48,035 nucleotides of DNA, taken from assembly GCA_029552825.1 (NCBI GenBank), contig JAKPDL010000167.1:1-48035 (forward strand), read 5' to 3'. The notes beneath the pieces are model-generated. The model saw only the letters and a list, made by a program, of their open reading frames with translations, made no database searches and was not told the origin of the DNA. Position 1 is the stretch's first letter; every line of letters starts with the position of its first letter. This document shows positions 32,672-43,153 of the stretch, one piece after another. This stretch comes from Bacteroidota bacterium. Lineage in GTDB: Bacteria > Bacteroidota > Bacteroidia > Bacteroidales > VadinHA17. Position numbers and translations under genes: made by a program.

Positions 32672-34732
32672 ATGAAAAAACTCTTTGTCCTGATGCTTGC
32701 AGCTGGGATGGTGTTTGTATTTTCATGCAAACAGAAACCCGCAAAAGAAGCTGAGCTTAAACCTCCTTTCAGCGTTGAACTGGCAGACTCAGAGAAAGCC
32801 AGTGGGTTAATGACTCCCGAGATAATGTGGAAATTCAGCCGTCTCGGTTCTTTTGCACTCTCACCCGACGGCTCTGAAGTGGTCTATTCCATTACCAGAA
32901 TTGACCTCGCCACCGAGGCTAGAATCACAAACCTGTATAAAATACCCACCACCGGCGGTGAACCTGTGCAGCTTACTTACGAAGGCGGCTCAAGCCCCCA
33001 GTGGTTCAATAATGGGAAGAAAATTGCATGGGTAAGCGAAGGTAACCTGATGACCATGAACCCCGACGGCTCAGGTAAACAGAAGGTTGAAGGACTGAGT
33101 GATTTCGAAATATACAGAATCTCACCTGCCGGAAACAAAATATTCTTTACACGGCGAGTAAAGCTCGACCAGACAGCTAATGAAAAACATAACCTCCCGA
33201 AGGCAAAGGTGAGAATCATTGATGACCTGATGTACCGGCACTGGAACTACTGGCACGACTACTCTTACAGCCATCTTTTCATTGCTTCATTCGACGGGGT
33301 AAAAGTATCGGATGAAAAAGACATCATGGAAGGACAGAAATTTGAATCCCCTCTTTCACCAAATTTCGATGAAAACGAAATTACATGGAGCCCCGATGGC
33401 AGGTACATTGCCTATACTACCAAAAGACTCAGGGGCAAAGAGGATGCGGTCAGCACCAATTCCGACATCTACCTTTACGATGTTACAACAGGCAAAGAAG
33501 TAAACATCAGCAAGGGTAACATGGGATACGACAGGTATCCTGTCTTTTCGCCCGATGGCTCAATGATTGCATGGCAGAGCATGGAACGCGACGGATATGA
33601 AGCTGACCTTGACAGGCTATTTGTCTACAATATTAAGGACAGCACAAGAACGTGGGTAACAAAAGGCTGGGACTTTGATGTTGAAGATATTACATGGGCT
33701 GACAATAACACTATATACTTCACCTGTTCATACCTGGGCACAAAACAGGTCTTCAGAACAGACCTCATGAGCCGTAAGGTAATTAAAGTAACGGAAGGAA
33801 TGCATGATCTCGGTCCGTTAAGATTGCAATCAGGCACCATGATAGCCCAGATAATGTCGATGTCGATGGCACCTGAAATTGCCTCGATAGACCTGAAGAC
33901 AGGTGCTGTTAATAAAATAACAAAAATAAACGACTATATATACGATCACATCAGGATGGGCAAAGTTGAGGAGAAGTACACAAAGACTAAGGACAACAAA
34001 GATCTTCAAATGTGGGTTATCTATCCTCCCGATTTTGATCCATCAAAAAAATATCCTTTGCTTCTTTTCTGCAAGGGAGGGCCTCAGGGGCCTATGAGTC
34101 AGTGGTGGTCGTACCGCTGGAATTTTCAGATGATGGCGGCAAAGGGATACATCATTGTAGCTCCTAACCGGCGTGGCAGCTCAGGGTTCGGGCAGGCATG
34201 GAAAGAGCAGATATCAGGTGATTACGGTGGCAAAAACATGCAGGATTACCTGGATGCCACGGATGCAATGGCAAAGGAACCTTATGTTGATGCTAACCGC
34301 ATGGGCGCTGTGGGTGCCAGCTACGGAGGTTATTCGGTATTTTACCTTGCCGGCATACACCAGAAACGGTTCAAAGCATTTGTAGCTCACTGCGGTATGT
34401 TCAACATCGAAAGCTGGTATGGTTCTACCGAAGAGCTCTGGTTTCCAAACATGGACATCGGGGGACCTTACTGGGAAAACCATCCCGGATACAAATTCTC
34501 CCCACATCTGATGGTCAAAAAATGGGATACCCCAATACTTATTATAACGGGTCAGAACGACTTCAGAATACCCTATACTCAGAGCCTTGAAGCTTTCACA
34601 GCAGCACAGCTGCTCGGAGTGCCAAGCCGCTTGCTTTTCTTCGAGAACGAAGACCATTTCGTATCGAAACCCCAGAATGCAGTCATCTGGCAAAGGGAAT
34701 TCTTTGCCTGGCTTGATGAATGGCTGAAATAA
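32672..34732 (+). CDS. S9 family prolyl-oligopeptidase-type lipoprotein
   Basis: The 686-residue exported serine peptidase has an N-terminal signal whose lipobox reads VFSC, so it is probably a lipoprotein. A beta-propeller domain (about 45-400) shows WD40/TolB-like repeats such as ALSPDGSEVVYSI and TWSPDGRYIAYTTKR. The catalytic alpha/beta hydrolase domain has nucleophile Ser550 in GASYGGY, Asp630 in TGQNDFRIPY and His662 in NEDHFV. This is the acylaminoacyl-peptidase/DPP-like S9 layout, suited to cleaving short peptides in the periplasm. It follows recA by 22 bases. Confidence 0.93.
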   Translation: MKKLFVLMLAAGMVFVFSCKQKPAKEAELKPPFSVELADSEKASGLMTPEIMWKFSRLGSFALSPDGSEVVYSITRIDLATEARITNLYKIPTTGGEPVQLTYEGGSSPQWFNNGKKIAWVSEGNLMTMNPDGSGKQKVEGLSDFEIYRISPAGNKIFFTRRVKLDQTANEKHNLPKAKVRIIDDLMYRHWNYWHDYSYSHLFIASFDGVKVSDEKDIMEGQKFESPLSPNFDENEITWSPDGRYIAYTTKRLRGKEDAVSTNSDIYLYDVTTGKEVNISKGNMGYDRYPVFSPDGSMIAWQSMERDGYEADLDRLFVYNIKDSTRTWVTKGWDFDVEDITWADNNTIYFTCSYLGTKQVFRTDLMSRKVIKVTEGMHDLGPLRLQSGTMIAQIMSMSMAPEIASIDLKTGAVNKITKINDYIYDHIRMGKVEEKYTKTKDNKDLQMWVIYPPDFDPSKKYPLLLFCKGGPQGPMSQWWSYRWNFQMMAAKGYIIVAPNRRGSSGFGQAWKEQISGDYGGKNMQDYLDATDAMAKEPYVDANRMGAVGASYGGYSVFYLAGIHQKRFKAFVAHCGMFNIESWYGSTEELWFPNMDIGGPYWENHPGYKFSPHLMVKKWDTPILIITGQNDFRIPYTQSLEAFTAAQLLGVPSRLLFFENEDHFVSKPQNAVIWQREFFAWLDEWLK

Positions 34733-34825
34733 AGCACACTGCTAAGTTCACACGAAGCGAAGCCCCGGGAATGGGCAGGGCAAACACAGTGTAGAAAGGT
34801 CCTGTAAAGCGGAAGGGTTCAGGGT

Positions 34826-35758
34826 TTATGTGGTAAGTAATTCCATAATTTTTTCAATTTTGGCTTCCTGCGGCAGGTTGCCGTCTATCCAGTGGATTTT
34901 TACTCCTTTGCGCTCCATGCCCCTGAACCATGTCATCTGCCGCTTTGCAAACTGGTGTATTGCTATTTCAAGCTGACGGTACATCTCATCGTACGAGAGC
35001 TGTCCGTTCAGATAAAGAGTAATATATTTATATTCAAGTCCGTAATAGATAAGCGTGTCACTGTCAATGCCTGATTCAAGCAGTTCCTGAACTTCCTTTA
35101 CCATTCCGGCATCCATTCTCTGTTTCAGCCTTTCTGAAATCCTTTTCCTTCTTGTTTCCCTGTCGAAAAAGACCCCGGTGACAAGAGACTTAAGCTTCGG
35201 GAAATCCCTGATAATATCCCGGTGGGCTTCATAATACTTTTCTATCTCAATAGCTCTGACAGCCCGTTTAACAGTGTCAATATCAGTTTTATTATGCAGT
35301 CTTTTATACTGTTTCAGGATCTCAGTCAGTTCATCAAGGGTTTTGTTTTCAAGTTCCTTCCTCAGCTCAGGGTTGGGCGGTACTTCAGCTAGTTTGTAGC
35401 CCGACACTATACTATCGATATACATTCCCGAGCCTCCGCATACAACCGGGAACTTCCCACGTGACTTTATATCTTCATAAACTCTCAGAAAATCTCTTTG
35501 AAATTCAAATACATTATATTTATAACCAGGTTCAACAATATCAATAAGATGGACAGGAATCTGCCGCCCGTCGACAACATAGTCCGAATAATCCTTTCCT
35601 GTTCCAAGATTCATTCTCCGGTACACCTGGCGGGAATCGGCGCTTATCACTTCTCCTTCTATCCTTGCAGCCAGTGCGGCAGCAAAAGCAGTTTTGCCTG
35701 AAGCTGTCGGACCTGTAATAATTACAAGGTCATACTCTGTTATCATTCCCTCTGGCAT
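34826..35758 (-). CDS. miaA: tRNA dimethylallyltransferase
   Basis: MiaA transfers the dimethylallyl group to N6 of A37 in tRNAs reading U-starting codons. The 310 residues have P-loop GPTASGKT at 16-23, [16 protein letters not shown] (the family's DSxQVY motif), [21 protein letters not shown] and, in the C-terminal half, KRQMTWFRG with the conserved QxTWxR. Met5 (35746) is an alternative start. It is divergent from smpB, with only 69 bases between the two start codons, so they share a promoter region. Confidence 0.95.
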   Translation of the reverse strand: MPEGMITEYDLVIITGPTASGKTAFAAALAARIEGEVISADSRQVYRRMNLGTGKDYSDYVVDGRQIPVHLIDIVEPGYKYNVFEFQRDFLRVYEDIKSRGKFPVVCGGSGMYIDSIVSGYKLAEVPPNPELRKELENKTLDELTEILKQYKRLHNKTDIDTVKRAVRAIEIEKYYEAHRDIIRDFPKLKSLVTGVFFDRETRRKRISERLKQRMDAGMVKEVQELLESGIDSDTLIYYGLEYKYITLYLNGQLSYDEMYRQLEIAIHQFAKRQMTWFRGMERKGVKIHWIDGNLPQEAKIEKIMELLTT

Positions 35759-35799
35759 GTGTCAGCTTACTTTTCCGGCAATTTACCAATAAAATTGCT

Positions 35800-35807
35800 T
35801 ATTTTTG
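35800..35807 (+). promoter_or_regulatory. -7 box for smpB (TATTTTTG)
   Basis: TATTTTTG matches TAnnTTTG 20 bases upstream of the ATG at 35828. It lies inside the longer open frame that starts at 35759, which supports the shorter SmpB. Confidence 0.45.
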
Positions 35808-35827
35808 CCGCATTCTTTTATGACAAG

Positions 35828-36304
35828 ATGAAAGCAGGCCGGGAAAATATTGTAATACGAAACAAGAAGGCAACCTTTGACTATGAGCTTGAGGAAAAGC
35901 TGATTGCTGGAATTGTTCTGACCGGCACTGAAATTAAATCAATAAGGGCAGGAAAGGCTGCTCTGACTGATTCATACTGTCATTTCGTTGACGGTGAACT
36001 TTATATAAAAGGAATGCATATTGCAGAATATGACTACGGTAATATCCGCAATCATGATCCTCTTCGTGAAAGGAAGCTTTTACTCACGAAGCGTGAGCTT
36101 CGCCGGCTCGAAAAGAAAGTCCGGGAAGCTGGTTATACTCTTATTGTTACAAAAATCTTCATAAACGAGCGTGGACTTGCAAAGGCGGAGCTTGCGCTGG
36201 CAAAAGGCAAGAAAATGTATGATAAGCGTGAATCGATAAAGAGAAAAGATGCCGCACGCGAAATGGAACGTGCCCTTAAAGGGAGAGGCGGCAAGTCTTA
36301 CTAA
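35828..36304 (+). CDS. smpB: SsrA-binding protein SmpB
   Basis: SmpB binds tmRNA and is needed for rescue of stalled ribosomes by trans-translation. The 158 residues from ATG 35828 give the full family domain: [63 protein letters not shown] and the basic C-terminal tail [23 protein letters not shown]. The frame is open upstream to 35759, but that extension (hydrophobic, overlapping the -7 box) is not part of the family. Its stop overlaps the convergent SPOR gene by 4 bases. No ssrA gene was recognised in the window. Confidence 0.95.
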   Translation: MKAGRENIVIRNKKATFDYELEEKLIAGIVLTGTEIKSIRAGKAALTDSYCHFVDGELYIKGMHIAEYDYGNIRNHDPLRERKLLLTKRELRRLEKKVREAGYTLIVTKIFINERGLAKAELALAKGKKMYDKRESIKRKDAAREMERALKGRGGKSY

Positions 36305-37116
36305 CGTGATTTGATTATCCTTATAGCTTCACTCACCGGAATCTGCGTTTCACCACTATATGCTACAACAAATGCATCTTTAAGTCCTGACGCAGCCAGT
36401 CGTTTCTGAAGTGCAACTGCCTCTTCATATACAGAGAATGAACCCACCTGATACTTGTAGACATTTCCGACCTTAACCATAACAAGTTTTTCTCCGGGCC
36501 AAAGCCCCAGCTTTTTTGCAACCTGTTCAGCTGGCAGTGGAGTGGAATATGATGCAACCTGTACTCTGAACTCTATATTCCTATCAGAAGGTGCTGCTTG
36601 TCTGCCACGCGGTTCTGATACAACATCTCCTCTGCCATCCTGCATCACATTTCTTTTTCCTGCCTCTGTGTTTACTGCTTCAGATGTCTGAGCACCTTTT
36701 ATTGACACCTTTATATTATTCATACTGAAGGTTCGTTTTGTTTTTCCGCCGGTAATCATAACAAGCCTGCCTTCCAGATCAAAGCTTCCGCTCATCGATT
36801 TCCCCGGCATAACAAGATACGAGAAGCTTATTTTCTTGCTGGCAGGTATGGTAAGCCAGACAATATTAAGTTGATTATTGTACCAGGAAAAATCACCTGC
36901 AGGAATATTTTCAGGTGCAACTTCAACACCTTCAGGAAAATCCTGGGTAAAGCGTACCAGACCATCAGAGGCATCGAATGTTACATCAACCGAAACATGG
37001 TTATACTGTCCGGCAATCCATACAGTGTCGGTTTTGCAGACAATTTTCACCTGCCCGGCAAGGGGTGTCAAAACAAATATGAAAAAACAGAAAATGAAGC
37101 TTAAGTACTTCATCAC
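36301..37116 (-). CDS. Exported SPOR-domain protein
   Basis: The 271-residue protein has a signal peptide of about 21 residues ([15 protein letters not shown]). A cohesin- or Ig-like beta domain follows at about 25-135 ([41 protein letters not shown]), then a linker, then a C-terminal SPOR domain at about 190-268 ([22 protein letters not shown] ... [21 protein letters not shown]). It is predicted to bind peptidoglycan in the periplasm. It is encoded 4 bases after the LOG-family gene and its last 4 bases overlap smpB. Confidence 0.85.
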   Translation of the reverse strand: MMKYLSFIFCFFIFVLTPLAGQVKIVCKTDTVWIAGQYNHVSVDVTFDASDGLVRFTQDFPEGVEVAPENIPAGDFSWYNNQLNIVWLTIPASKKISFSYLVMPGKSMSGSFDLEGRLVMITGGKTKRTFSMNNIKVSIKGAQTSEAVNTEAGKRNVMQDGRGDVVSEPRGRQAAPSDRNIEFRVQVASYSTPLPAEQVAKKLGLWPGEKLVMVKVGNVYKYQVGSFSVYEEAVALQKRLAASGLKDAFVVAYSGETQIPVSEAIRIIKSR

Positions 37117-37120
37117 AAAA

Positions 37121-37831
37121 TCAGAAGTTCGGGCTCAGGAGGTATCTCGAGTAGAACTTGTCGATCAGGTCTACAGCCTCATCAGCAGTATCCACTACGG
37201 TGAACAGGTCTAGATCCTGAGGTGAGATGTTGTGTTCCTGCTCAAGCATTACCTCTTTAATCCATTTAATAAGGCCTTCCCAGTATTTTTTGCCCACCAG
37301 TATAATCGGGAATTTTCCTATTTTTCTTGTCTGGATAAGGGTCATTGCTTCAAACAGCTCGTCGAAAGTGCCGAACCCTCCGGGCATTACTATGAAACCC
37401 TGGGCATATTTTACAAACATGACTTTTCTCACGAAGAAATGGTCGAAGGTTATGAGTTTGTCGCTGTCAATGTAAGGATTCGGTTTCTGCTCGAATGGAA
37501 GGTCGATATTGATACCTACCGATTTGCCCTTGCCCCTCCATGCACCTTTATTGGCTGCTTCCATTATTCCAGGGCCTCCGCCTGTAATAACACCATAACC
37601 TTTCTGTGTGAGCTTAAAGGCAATCTCTTCTGCCATCTTGTAATATTTGTTGTCGGGCTTTGTGCGCGCAGAACCGAATATTGAAACGCACGGCCCTATT
37701 CTGGCAAGTTTTTCGAATCCTTCAACAAACTCTGAAAGTATTTTAAAAACTCTCCACGAATCGGTAATATGAATCTCCTGCCATGTCTTTTGTTCGAAAG
37801 CATCTTTGATAAGATCAGCGGGTTTCTCCAT
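37121..37831 (-). CDS. LOG family nucleotide 5'-monophosphate phosphoribohydrolase
   Basis: The 236-residue Rossmann-like protein has the two LOG signatures GGGPGIMEAANKGA and PGGFGTFDELFE. LOG enzymes hydrolyse nucleoside monophosphates, including cytokinin riboside monophosphates, to base plus ribose 5-phosphate. Many are still annotated as lysine decarboxylases, which they are not. This protein belongs to the longer TIGR00730-type group, with an N-terminal extension of about 45 residues before the fold. A candidate -7 box lies at 37853-37860, separating it from uvrA (90-base gap), and the SPOR gene follows 4 bases downstream. Confidence 0.92.
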   Translation of the reverse strand: MEKPADLIKDAFEQKTWQEIHITDSWRVFKILSEFVEGFEKLARIGPCVSIFGSARTKPDNKYYKMAEEIAFKLTQKGYGVITGGGPGIMEAANKGAWRGKGKSVGINIDLPFEQKPNPYIDSDKLITFDHFFVRKVMFVKYAQGFIVMPGGFGTFDELFEAMTLIQTRKIGKFPIILVGKKYWEGLIKWIKEVMLEQEHNISPQDLDLFTVVDTADEAVDLIDKFYSRYLLSPNF

Positions 37832-37852
37832 AGTTCCTTATTTAAAAGTTTT

Positions 37853-37860
37853 CAAATATA
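37853..37860 (-). promoter_or_regulatory. -7 box for LOG gene (TATATTTG)
   Basis: On the - strand the sequence is TATATTTG, 21 bases upstream of the start at 37831. It suggests that the LOG and SPOR pair has its own promoter apart from uvrA. Confidence 0.45.
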
Positions 37861-37921
37861 ATAATTTATCAATAATAGCCTTAAAAACAGCTTTTGATAG
37901 CCTTTGTTTTTAAGCTTTTGA

Positions 37922-40753
37922 TTATTTATGCACTGTCTTCTCAAGTTCCCTTTTCAGAAACGCTCCTGTATAACTCTTCTCACATTTAATTATTTCTTCT
38001 GGTGGTCCTGAAAAAACAACATATCCTCCCTCCTTTCCGCCTTCCGGTCCGAGATCTATTATATAATCTGCCATTTTAATAACCTCCATGTTATGCTCAA
38101 TCACAATAACTGTATTGCCTCTGTCAACCAGTCTGTTCAGAACGTTCAGAAGCACTCTGACATCTTCAAAATGGAGGCCTGTGGTAGGCTCATCAAGAAT
38201 ATACAAAGTCTTACCAGTATCGCGCCGGGCAAGTTCAGTAGCCAGTTTTACTCTCTGCGATTCTCCTCCGGAAAGGGTTGTTGACTGCTGTCCGATTTTA
38301 ATATATCCCAACCCCACATCCTGCAATGTTTTTATTTTATGATATATGGCAGGAACATTTGAAAAGAACTCAACTGCCTCATCAACAGTCATTTCTAGAA
38401 CATCACTGATTGACTTCCCTTTGTATTTTACTTCGAGTGTCTCCCTGTTGTAACGTTTTCCGTTGCATTCGGTACAGAGCACATACACATCGGGAAGAAA
38501 ATTCATTTCAATTGTTTTCACTCCTGCGCCTTCACAGCCCTCGCATCTTCCCCCTTTTACGTTGAACGAGAATCTTCCCGGACCGAATCCTCTTATTTTG
38601 GCTTCGGCAGTCTGAGCAAAGAGGCTGCGTATATCGGTAAAAACACCCGTATATGTTGCAGGGTTTGAGCGTGGTGTTTTCCCAATAGGTGCCTGATCAA
38701 CTTCAATAACCTTATCTATATGCTCAGTACCTATAATATCATGGTATGGTAGTGGTGTTTTACCCGAGTTGTGATATTTCCTTGCGAGCGCAGGATGGAG
38801 AGTATGGTTTATAAGGCTCGATTTCCCGCTGCCTGAAACACCTGTAACGCATATAAACATGCCCAGTGGAAATGCTACATCAATGTTTTTCAGGTTATTA
38901 CCTGAGGCGCCTCTGATTATAAGATATTTGCCATTACCTCTCCGCCGCTCATCCGGTACTTCGATACGTTTGCAGTTGCTCAGGTAAGCGGCAGTAAGTG
39001 TTTCACAGTGCATAAATTCCTGTGGGGGGCCCTGGGCAACAATCCTTCCGCCGTGTACACCGGCACCCGGACCCACATCGATGATATGGTCGGCCGACAT
39101 TATCATATCCCTGTCGTGCTCAACAACAATCACTGAGTTACCCTCATCGCGAAGTTTCCTCAGTGATGAGATGAGTCTGCGGTTGTCGCGCTGGTGCAAT
39201 CCAATGCTGGGCTCATCAAGTATGTACAGTACATTTACAAGTTTCGATCCTATCTGTGTTGCCAGCCTGATTCTCTGGCTCTCACCACCTGAAAGAGTGC
39301 GTGCACTCCTGTTAAGCGATAAATAATCAAGACCTACCTCGAGCAGGAAACTGAGCCTTGCCCTTATCTCTTTAAGAATCTCTGATGCTATCTTCTTTTG
39401 CTTTTCCGACATCTTTTCTTCCACAGAAGCCAGGAAAGAGTACAGCTCACGTATATCCATCGCCGCAAGCTCACCGATGTTTTTATCTGCAATCCTGAAC
39501 CAGAGTGCTTCTTTTTTAAGTCTGTTACCATTACATTCCGGACATGTCCGGTATTCTACATATTGATCTTTCAACCTCGAGCCGTTTCTCTGTCCGTTAA
39601 TAACCTCAAGATTGCCCAGAAAGCTGATAACTCCTTCGAAAGTCAGAAAATAGTTTGAAGTTAGTCCCAGTGGCGTATTAGAAAGAATGAGAACTTCGTC
39701 GGAGCCGAAAAGTATTTTGTTCACAACGTCTTCTGGCAATTCGCTTATAGGAGTATCGATGGTATATCCGCTTTTTTCAAGGATAGCTTCTATCTGCCAG
39801 AATATCCATGTATTACGGTACTTGCCCAGTGGTTCTATTCCACCTTTTCTTATACTGAGCGACCTGTCGGGTATGATTTTGTTAATGTCAATGTCGGATA
39901 TTTCTCCAAGTCCGTTGCAATGGGGGCAGGCACCCTGAGGTGAATTAAATGAAAATGTATGTGGGGCAGGCTCGTTGTAAGAGATGCCCGTTACAGGGCA
40001 CATCAGATGACGGCTGAAATATCTTATTTTATCTGATTCCCTGTCGAGAATCATCATCACACCATCACCCTGATCTAGAGCAAGAAGAACGGATTCCCTG
40101 AGGCGTTTATGAGAGACTTCCCCCACTCTGAACTTGTCAATAACAATTTCTATGAAATGAGTTTTGTAACGATCGAGTTTCATCCCGGGAGTAATCTCTC
40201 TTATCTCACCGTTAATCCGTGCATAGAGATATCCTTTCAACCTCAGCCTTTCAAACAGCTCCCTGTAATGGCCCTTTCTGCCCCTTACCACCGGGGCAAG
40301 AATGTTGATTTTTTTACCGTGAAAACCCTTTTCAATAAGTTCAATTATCTGCTCGTCGTTATAACGTACCATTTTTTCACCCGATGCATATGAATAGGCA
40401 TCAGCAGCCCGTGCATAGAGCAGTCGGAGGTAGTCATAAATCTCTGTTATTGTACCGACGGTAGACCTTGGGTTTTTGCTTGTAGATTTCTGTTCAATGG
40501 ATATGACCGGACTGAGTCCGGTTATCTTGTCCACATCGGGCCGTTCCAAGCCTCCCAGAAACTGCCGCGCATATGCCGAGAGAGTCTCCATATAGCGTCT
40601 CTGACCCTCGGCATAGATTGTATCGAATGCAAGCGACGACTTCCCACTCCCGCTCAGACCTGTTATAACAACAAGCTTGTTGCGGGGAATCGTAACATCT
40701 ATATTTTTCAGATTATGAACCCTTGCTCCCAGAACCGTAAGCCTGTCGCTCAT
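37922..40753 (-). CDS. uvrA: Excinuclease ABC subunit A
   Basis: UvrA is the damage-recognition ATPase of nucleotide excision repair. The 943 residues are of normal length. The first ABC domain has [14 protein letters not shown] near the N terminus and [12 protein letters not shown] with the [12 protein letters not shown] Walker B region. The second has [15 protein letters not shown] and [12 protein letters not shown] with [12 protein letters not shown]. Zinc modules are at CPVTG...CPHC, CPEC (one of each pair), and CEGCEG...CTEC. It starts 25 bases after the lytic transglycosylase gene and is likely co-transcribed with it from the promoter at 41754-41761. Confidence 0.98.
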   Translation of the reverse strand: MSDRLTVLGARVHNLKNIDVTIPRNKLVVITGLSGSGKSSLAFDTIYAEGQRRYMETLSAYARQFLGGLERPDVDKITGLSPVISIEQKSTSKNPRSTVGTITEIYDYLRLLYARAADAYSYASGEKMVRYNDEQIIELIEKGFHGKKINILAPVVRGRKGHYRELFERLRLKGYLYARINGEIREITPGMKLDRYKTHFIEIVIDKFRVGEVSHKRLRESVLLALDQGDGVMMILDRESDKIRYFSRHLMCPVTGISYNEPAPHTFSFNSPQGACPHCNGLGEISDIDINKIIPDRSLSIRKGGIEPLGKYRNTWIFWQIEAILEKSGYTIDTPISELPEDVVNKILFGSDEVLILSNTPLGLTSNYFLTFEGVISFLGNLEVINGQRNGSRLKDQYVEYRTCPECNGNRLKKEALWFRIADKNIGELAAMDIRELYSFLASVEEKMSEKQKKIASEILKEIRARLSFLLEVGLDYLSLNRSARTLSGGESQRIRLATQIGSKLVNVLYILDEPSIGLHQRDNRRLISSLRKLRDEGNSVIVVEHDRDMIMSADHIIDVGPGAGVHGGRIVAQGPPQEFMHCETLTAAYLSNCKRIEVPDERRRGNGKYLIIRGASGNNLKNIDVAFPLGMFICVTGVSGSGKSSLINHTLHPALARKYHNSGKTPLPYHDIIGTEHIDKVIEVDQAPIGKTPRSNPATYTGVFTDIRSLFAQTAEAKIRGFGPGRFSFNVKGGRCEGCEGAGVKTIEMNFLPDVYVLCTECNGKRYNRETLEVKYKGKSISDVLEMTVDEAVEFFSNVPAIYHKIKTLQDVGLGYIKIGQQSTTLSGGESQRVKLATELARRDTGKTLYILDEPTTGLHFEDVRVLLNVLNRLVDRGNTVIVIEHNMEVIKMADYIIDLGPEGGKEGGYVVFSGPPEEIIKCEKSYTGAFLKRELEKTVHK

Positions 40754-40778
40754 TACAGTTGCAATTTCCTTTCAGTGA

Positions 40779-41729
40779 TTAAATTTCATTTTCGTAAAGA
40801 GTGGTTCTTGAACCCTCTTCGGGTATCTTGATATAGTAACTCTTTCCTGATTTCTTCGATAGATAGGGCTTTCTTAGCCACGGATTGTAGAATTTCAGAA
40901 TTTTGTAATTCGTTCCGAAATGTGCTGCAAATCTTGCAAAATCTGCAACAGCTGTATCCACCTTCACCTCAGTGTAGCGCAATGGTGGGTATAGTTCTTC
41001 TTTATCGATCTCGAAACCATATGCTGCCGGATTGCTTATAATAATTTTATATGACAGGATTCTGAAGATATACCTTGCGGTTTCCTCAGCAAGCAGGAGA
41101 TCATAATAGTTAGTCTGTTTCTGAATGGAAATCTGTTCGTCTATGGCATTTCTTCCACCATTGTACGATGCGGCAGCAAGTGTCCAGTTGCCATACTTTT
41201 CATAAGATTTTTTAAAGTAATCGCATGCAACTACGGTGGATTTTTCAAGATGATACCTCTCATCAATTTCGTTGTTTATTTCAAGTCCGTGCTCCCTGCC
41301 TGTCCCGGCAAGTATCTGCCAGAAGCCTACCGCTCCTGCTGGTGATACCATGTTACTGAGCTCGCTCTCTGCAACAGCTACATACTTAAAATCATCAGGT
41401 ATTCCATTCTCACTCAGTATTTTCTCAATCACCGGAAAATATCTTGGAGCTCTTTTAATTATCATAATTGTGGAGCCATGACGATAGGCCGTCATAATAA
41501 TTTCTCTTTCAAGACTTTCGCGTGTATCAAAATTTTCTAACGGCACTCTTTCACCGGCAAAATAAATTGTATCGGGAAGTTTTATATCCAGCATAAATGG
41601 ACTTTTCCCATTTACCGGGAGTTTTTCAGGTCTGGAGTCATTAAAAAAGCCTGATAAAAGAAAGACAGCACCAATAAACAGAGCCGGCAGCAGCAAATAA
41701 TAAATGTTTCTGGGTGGTTTGTATCTCAT
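40779..41729 (-). CDS. Membrane-anchored lytic transglycosylase
   Basis: The 316-residue murein-cleaving enzyme has an N-terminal membrane segment at about 11-29 (YLLLPALFIGAVFLLSGFF), which may be a signal anchor. The SLT domain is at about 100-230, with the catalytic Glu in AVAESELSNMVSPAGAVGFWQI, the LT family's ESxxxxxSpaGAxGxWQ pattern, and the downstream AAASYNGG motif. It resembles MltD-type enzymes but has no LysM repeats. A 20-bp perfect palindrome at 41733-41752 lies between its -7 box and its start codon. The pair with uvrA (25 bases downstream) suggests shared transcription. Confidence 0.9.
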   Translation of the reverse strand: MRYKPPRNIYYLLLPALFIGAVFLLSGFFNDSRPEKLPVNGKSPFMLDIKLPDTIYFAGERVPLENFDTRESLEREIIMTAYRHGSTIMIIKRAPRYFPVIEKILSENGIPDDFKYVAVAESELSNMVSPAGAVGFWQILAGTGREHGLEINNEIDERYHLEKSTVVACDYFKKSYEKYGNWTLAAASYNGGRNAIDEQISIQKQTNYYDLLLAEETARYIFRILSYKIIISNPAAYGFEIDKEELYPPLRYTEVKVDTAVADFARFAAHFGTNYKILKFYNPWLRKPYLSKKSGKSYYIKIPEEGSRTTLYENEI

Positions 41730-41732
41730 TCT

Positions 41733-41752
41733 ATTTCATTTTAAAATGAAAT
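41733..41752. promoter_or_regulatory. 20-bp perfect palindrome at transglycosylase/uvrA promoter
   Basis: The half-site ATTTCATTTT is followed without spacer by its exact reverse complement AAAATGAAAT. It covers the predicted transcription start downstream of the -7 box at 41754-41761 and ends 3 bases before the start codon. This is a candidate operator. The possible regulator is unknown. Confidence 0.5.
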
Positions 41753-41753
41753 G

Positions 41754-41761
41754 CAAAGTTA
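41754..41761 (-). promoter_or_regulatory. -7 box for transglycosylase-uvrA (TAACTTTG)
   Basis: On the - strand the sequence is TAACTTTG, a TAnnTTTG match 24 bases upstream of the start at 41729. The adjoining palindrome sits just downstream. Confidence 0.5.
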
Positions 41762-41833
41762 CAACTTTTCAATCTGATAGAATAAAAAATCAGAAGCCAA
41801 ATAATGTTAAAACTGCAAGGGAAAGAAGCAGGA

Positions 41834-43153
41834 TCAGAAATTATAAAAGATACCTGATAGTATTCCGAAAGAATATGGATGAACCATTGAACCAGTGATG
41901 CCACCTAACGGGGTGATATAGTATCTAAGTACCGGTTCGAGGTTGAATGAAATGTTTGTTGTCAGTTTGTACTCCATACCCATACCAACTGAACTGCTGA
42001 AAGTGACCGGACTCAGGCCTTCGGTATGTCCTATTGTGTATTTTAAACCACCTGAATTTATATATGATGTATTTCCGATGAGTATACCGTATGAGAGTCC
42101 GCCAAGCATGTTTATATCTACCTTGCGGTCAATAAGTTTATATTTCATCATCAGAGGAATTTCAAGGTAACTCATGCTCTGAATCAACGAATTGCTTAAA
42201 TGACTCAGGTTTGCCTTCATCGGATCAAAAATATCGGCTGAATATCTGGTCTGCACACGTGCCACATTACTGTTATCAACAAAATAGATATCCTTGTTTG
42301 TTGAACTTATTGTACCGGAAGATGTAAGAATTGAAAAATCGCTTGCACTTTTAGATTCGTTATATTTAGAGAATCCTGTAAATGAGGTTATTCCGTCAAT
42401 TCTCTGTCCAATAGAACTATAGAAAATACCTGATACAAATGAGAGTCTCCTGCTTGCCTCAAAAGTAAAGGATAACCCACCGGAATATGAGAATGCCATT
42501 TTTTCTGATTTCAGATAATCTGCTGCTGCATCGTCATTTCCGAAACTAAATCTTGAATGGTATGAAGGCAGAACAGATGCACCTACTTTCCATTTTTCTC
42601 CCTCACTGGATCCTCTTTCTTCTGGTATGTAGGTGATATCAAAGGTTTTGCTTTTCACTTTTCCGGGAACATCTAAATATCTGAGATTTGCAAGGTTAAG
42701 CTCATTGTTTGAAGTCTTGAAGGTATTGTTTTCTGAAATCATTGAAGAAGGTATTCCGGAAATATCAATGTTATTTTCTTCCTTCTGGCTGGTTTCCTCC
42801 ATGGCAGTTACGACAGGCATCCTTATTGCTGGTTTTTGCAGCTGAGCAGCAATTCCAGAGTTATGTTCAGAGGCTAAGAACTGACCTTCAGGCATTGCAT
42901 CCTGGTTTAATGTAAGTGCAGGAGCGTTAGCAAGTGTGTCAGTGAGTTTATTATGTAAAAAATAGACTGCCGTTCCGGTGCTGAGGACCAGGGTGGCAAA
43001 TGCAGCAGCACGCATAAGGGCAGGATATATTTTCCTGCGCCTCTCCGGTAACGACCTGCTAACATTTTCCCATACATCTTCAGGGGGCAGTACTTCATGA
43101 TTTTTCAGTCCGTTCCTGAACACCAGGTCAATATTTGAATGCCAGTCAGCCAT
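41834..43153 (-). CDS. Anti-sigma protein with C-terminal outer-membrane barrel (Dma-like)
   Basis: The 439-residue protein has an N-terminal cytoplasmic segment of about 44 residues (LPPEDVWENVSRSLPERRR) and one transmembrane helix at about 45-67. A disordered periplasmic linker follows at about 68-185. The C-terminal domain of amphipathic beta strands (SYSGGLSFTFEAS, SFVSGIFYSSIGQRI, SFGILSGIFYNF) ends in the terminal Phe typical of BAM substrates. The architecture matches the dual-membrane-spanning anti-sigma factors (Dma) reported in Bacteroides, in which the barrel is in the outer membrane and the N terminus holds the sigma factor. It overlaps the ECF sigma gene by 8 bases. Family membership is inferred from layout. 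Confidence 0.82.
   Translation of the reverse strand: MADWHSNIDLVFRNGLKNHEVLPPEDVWENVSRSLPERRRKIYPALMRAAAFATLVLSTGTAVYFLHNKLTDTLANAPALTLNQDAMPEGQFLASEHNSGIAAQLQKPAIRMPVVTAMEETSQKEENNIDISGIPSSMISENNTFKTSNNELNLANLRYLDVPGKVKSKTFDITYIPEERGSSEGEKWKVGASVLPSYHSRFSFGNDDAAADYLKSEKMAFSYSGGLSFTFEASRRLSFVSGIFYSSIGQRIDGITSFTGFSKYNESKSASDFSILTSSGTISSTNKDIYFVDNSNVARVQTRYSADIFDPMKANLSHLSNSLIQSMSYLEIPLMMKYKLIDRKVDINMLGGLSYGILIGNTSYINSGGLKYTIGHTEGLSPVTFSSSVGMGMEYKLTTNISFNLEPVLRYYITPLGGITGSMVHPYSFGILSGIFYNF

Noticed and set aside
35759-35827. Longer SmpB start
   Set aside because: The extra 23 residues are hydrophobic, not part of SmpB, and overlap the -7 box. ATG 35828 gives the normal family N terminus.
37121-37831. 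Lysine decarboxylase annotation for the LOG gene
   Set aside because: The PGGxGTxxE and GGGxGxM motifs are those of LOG phosphoribohydrolases. No PLP-decarboxylase features are present.
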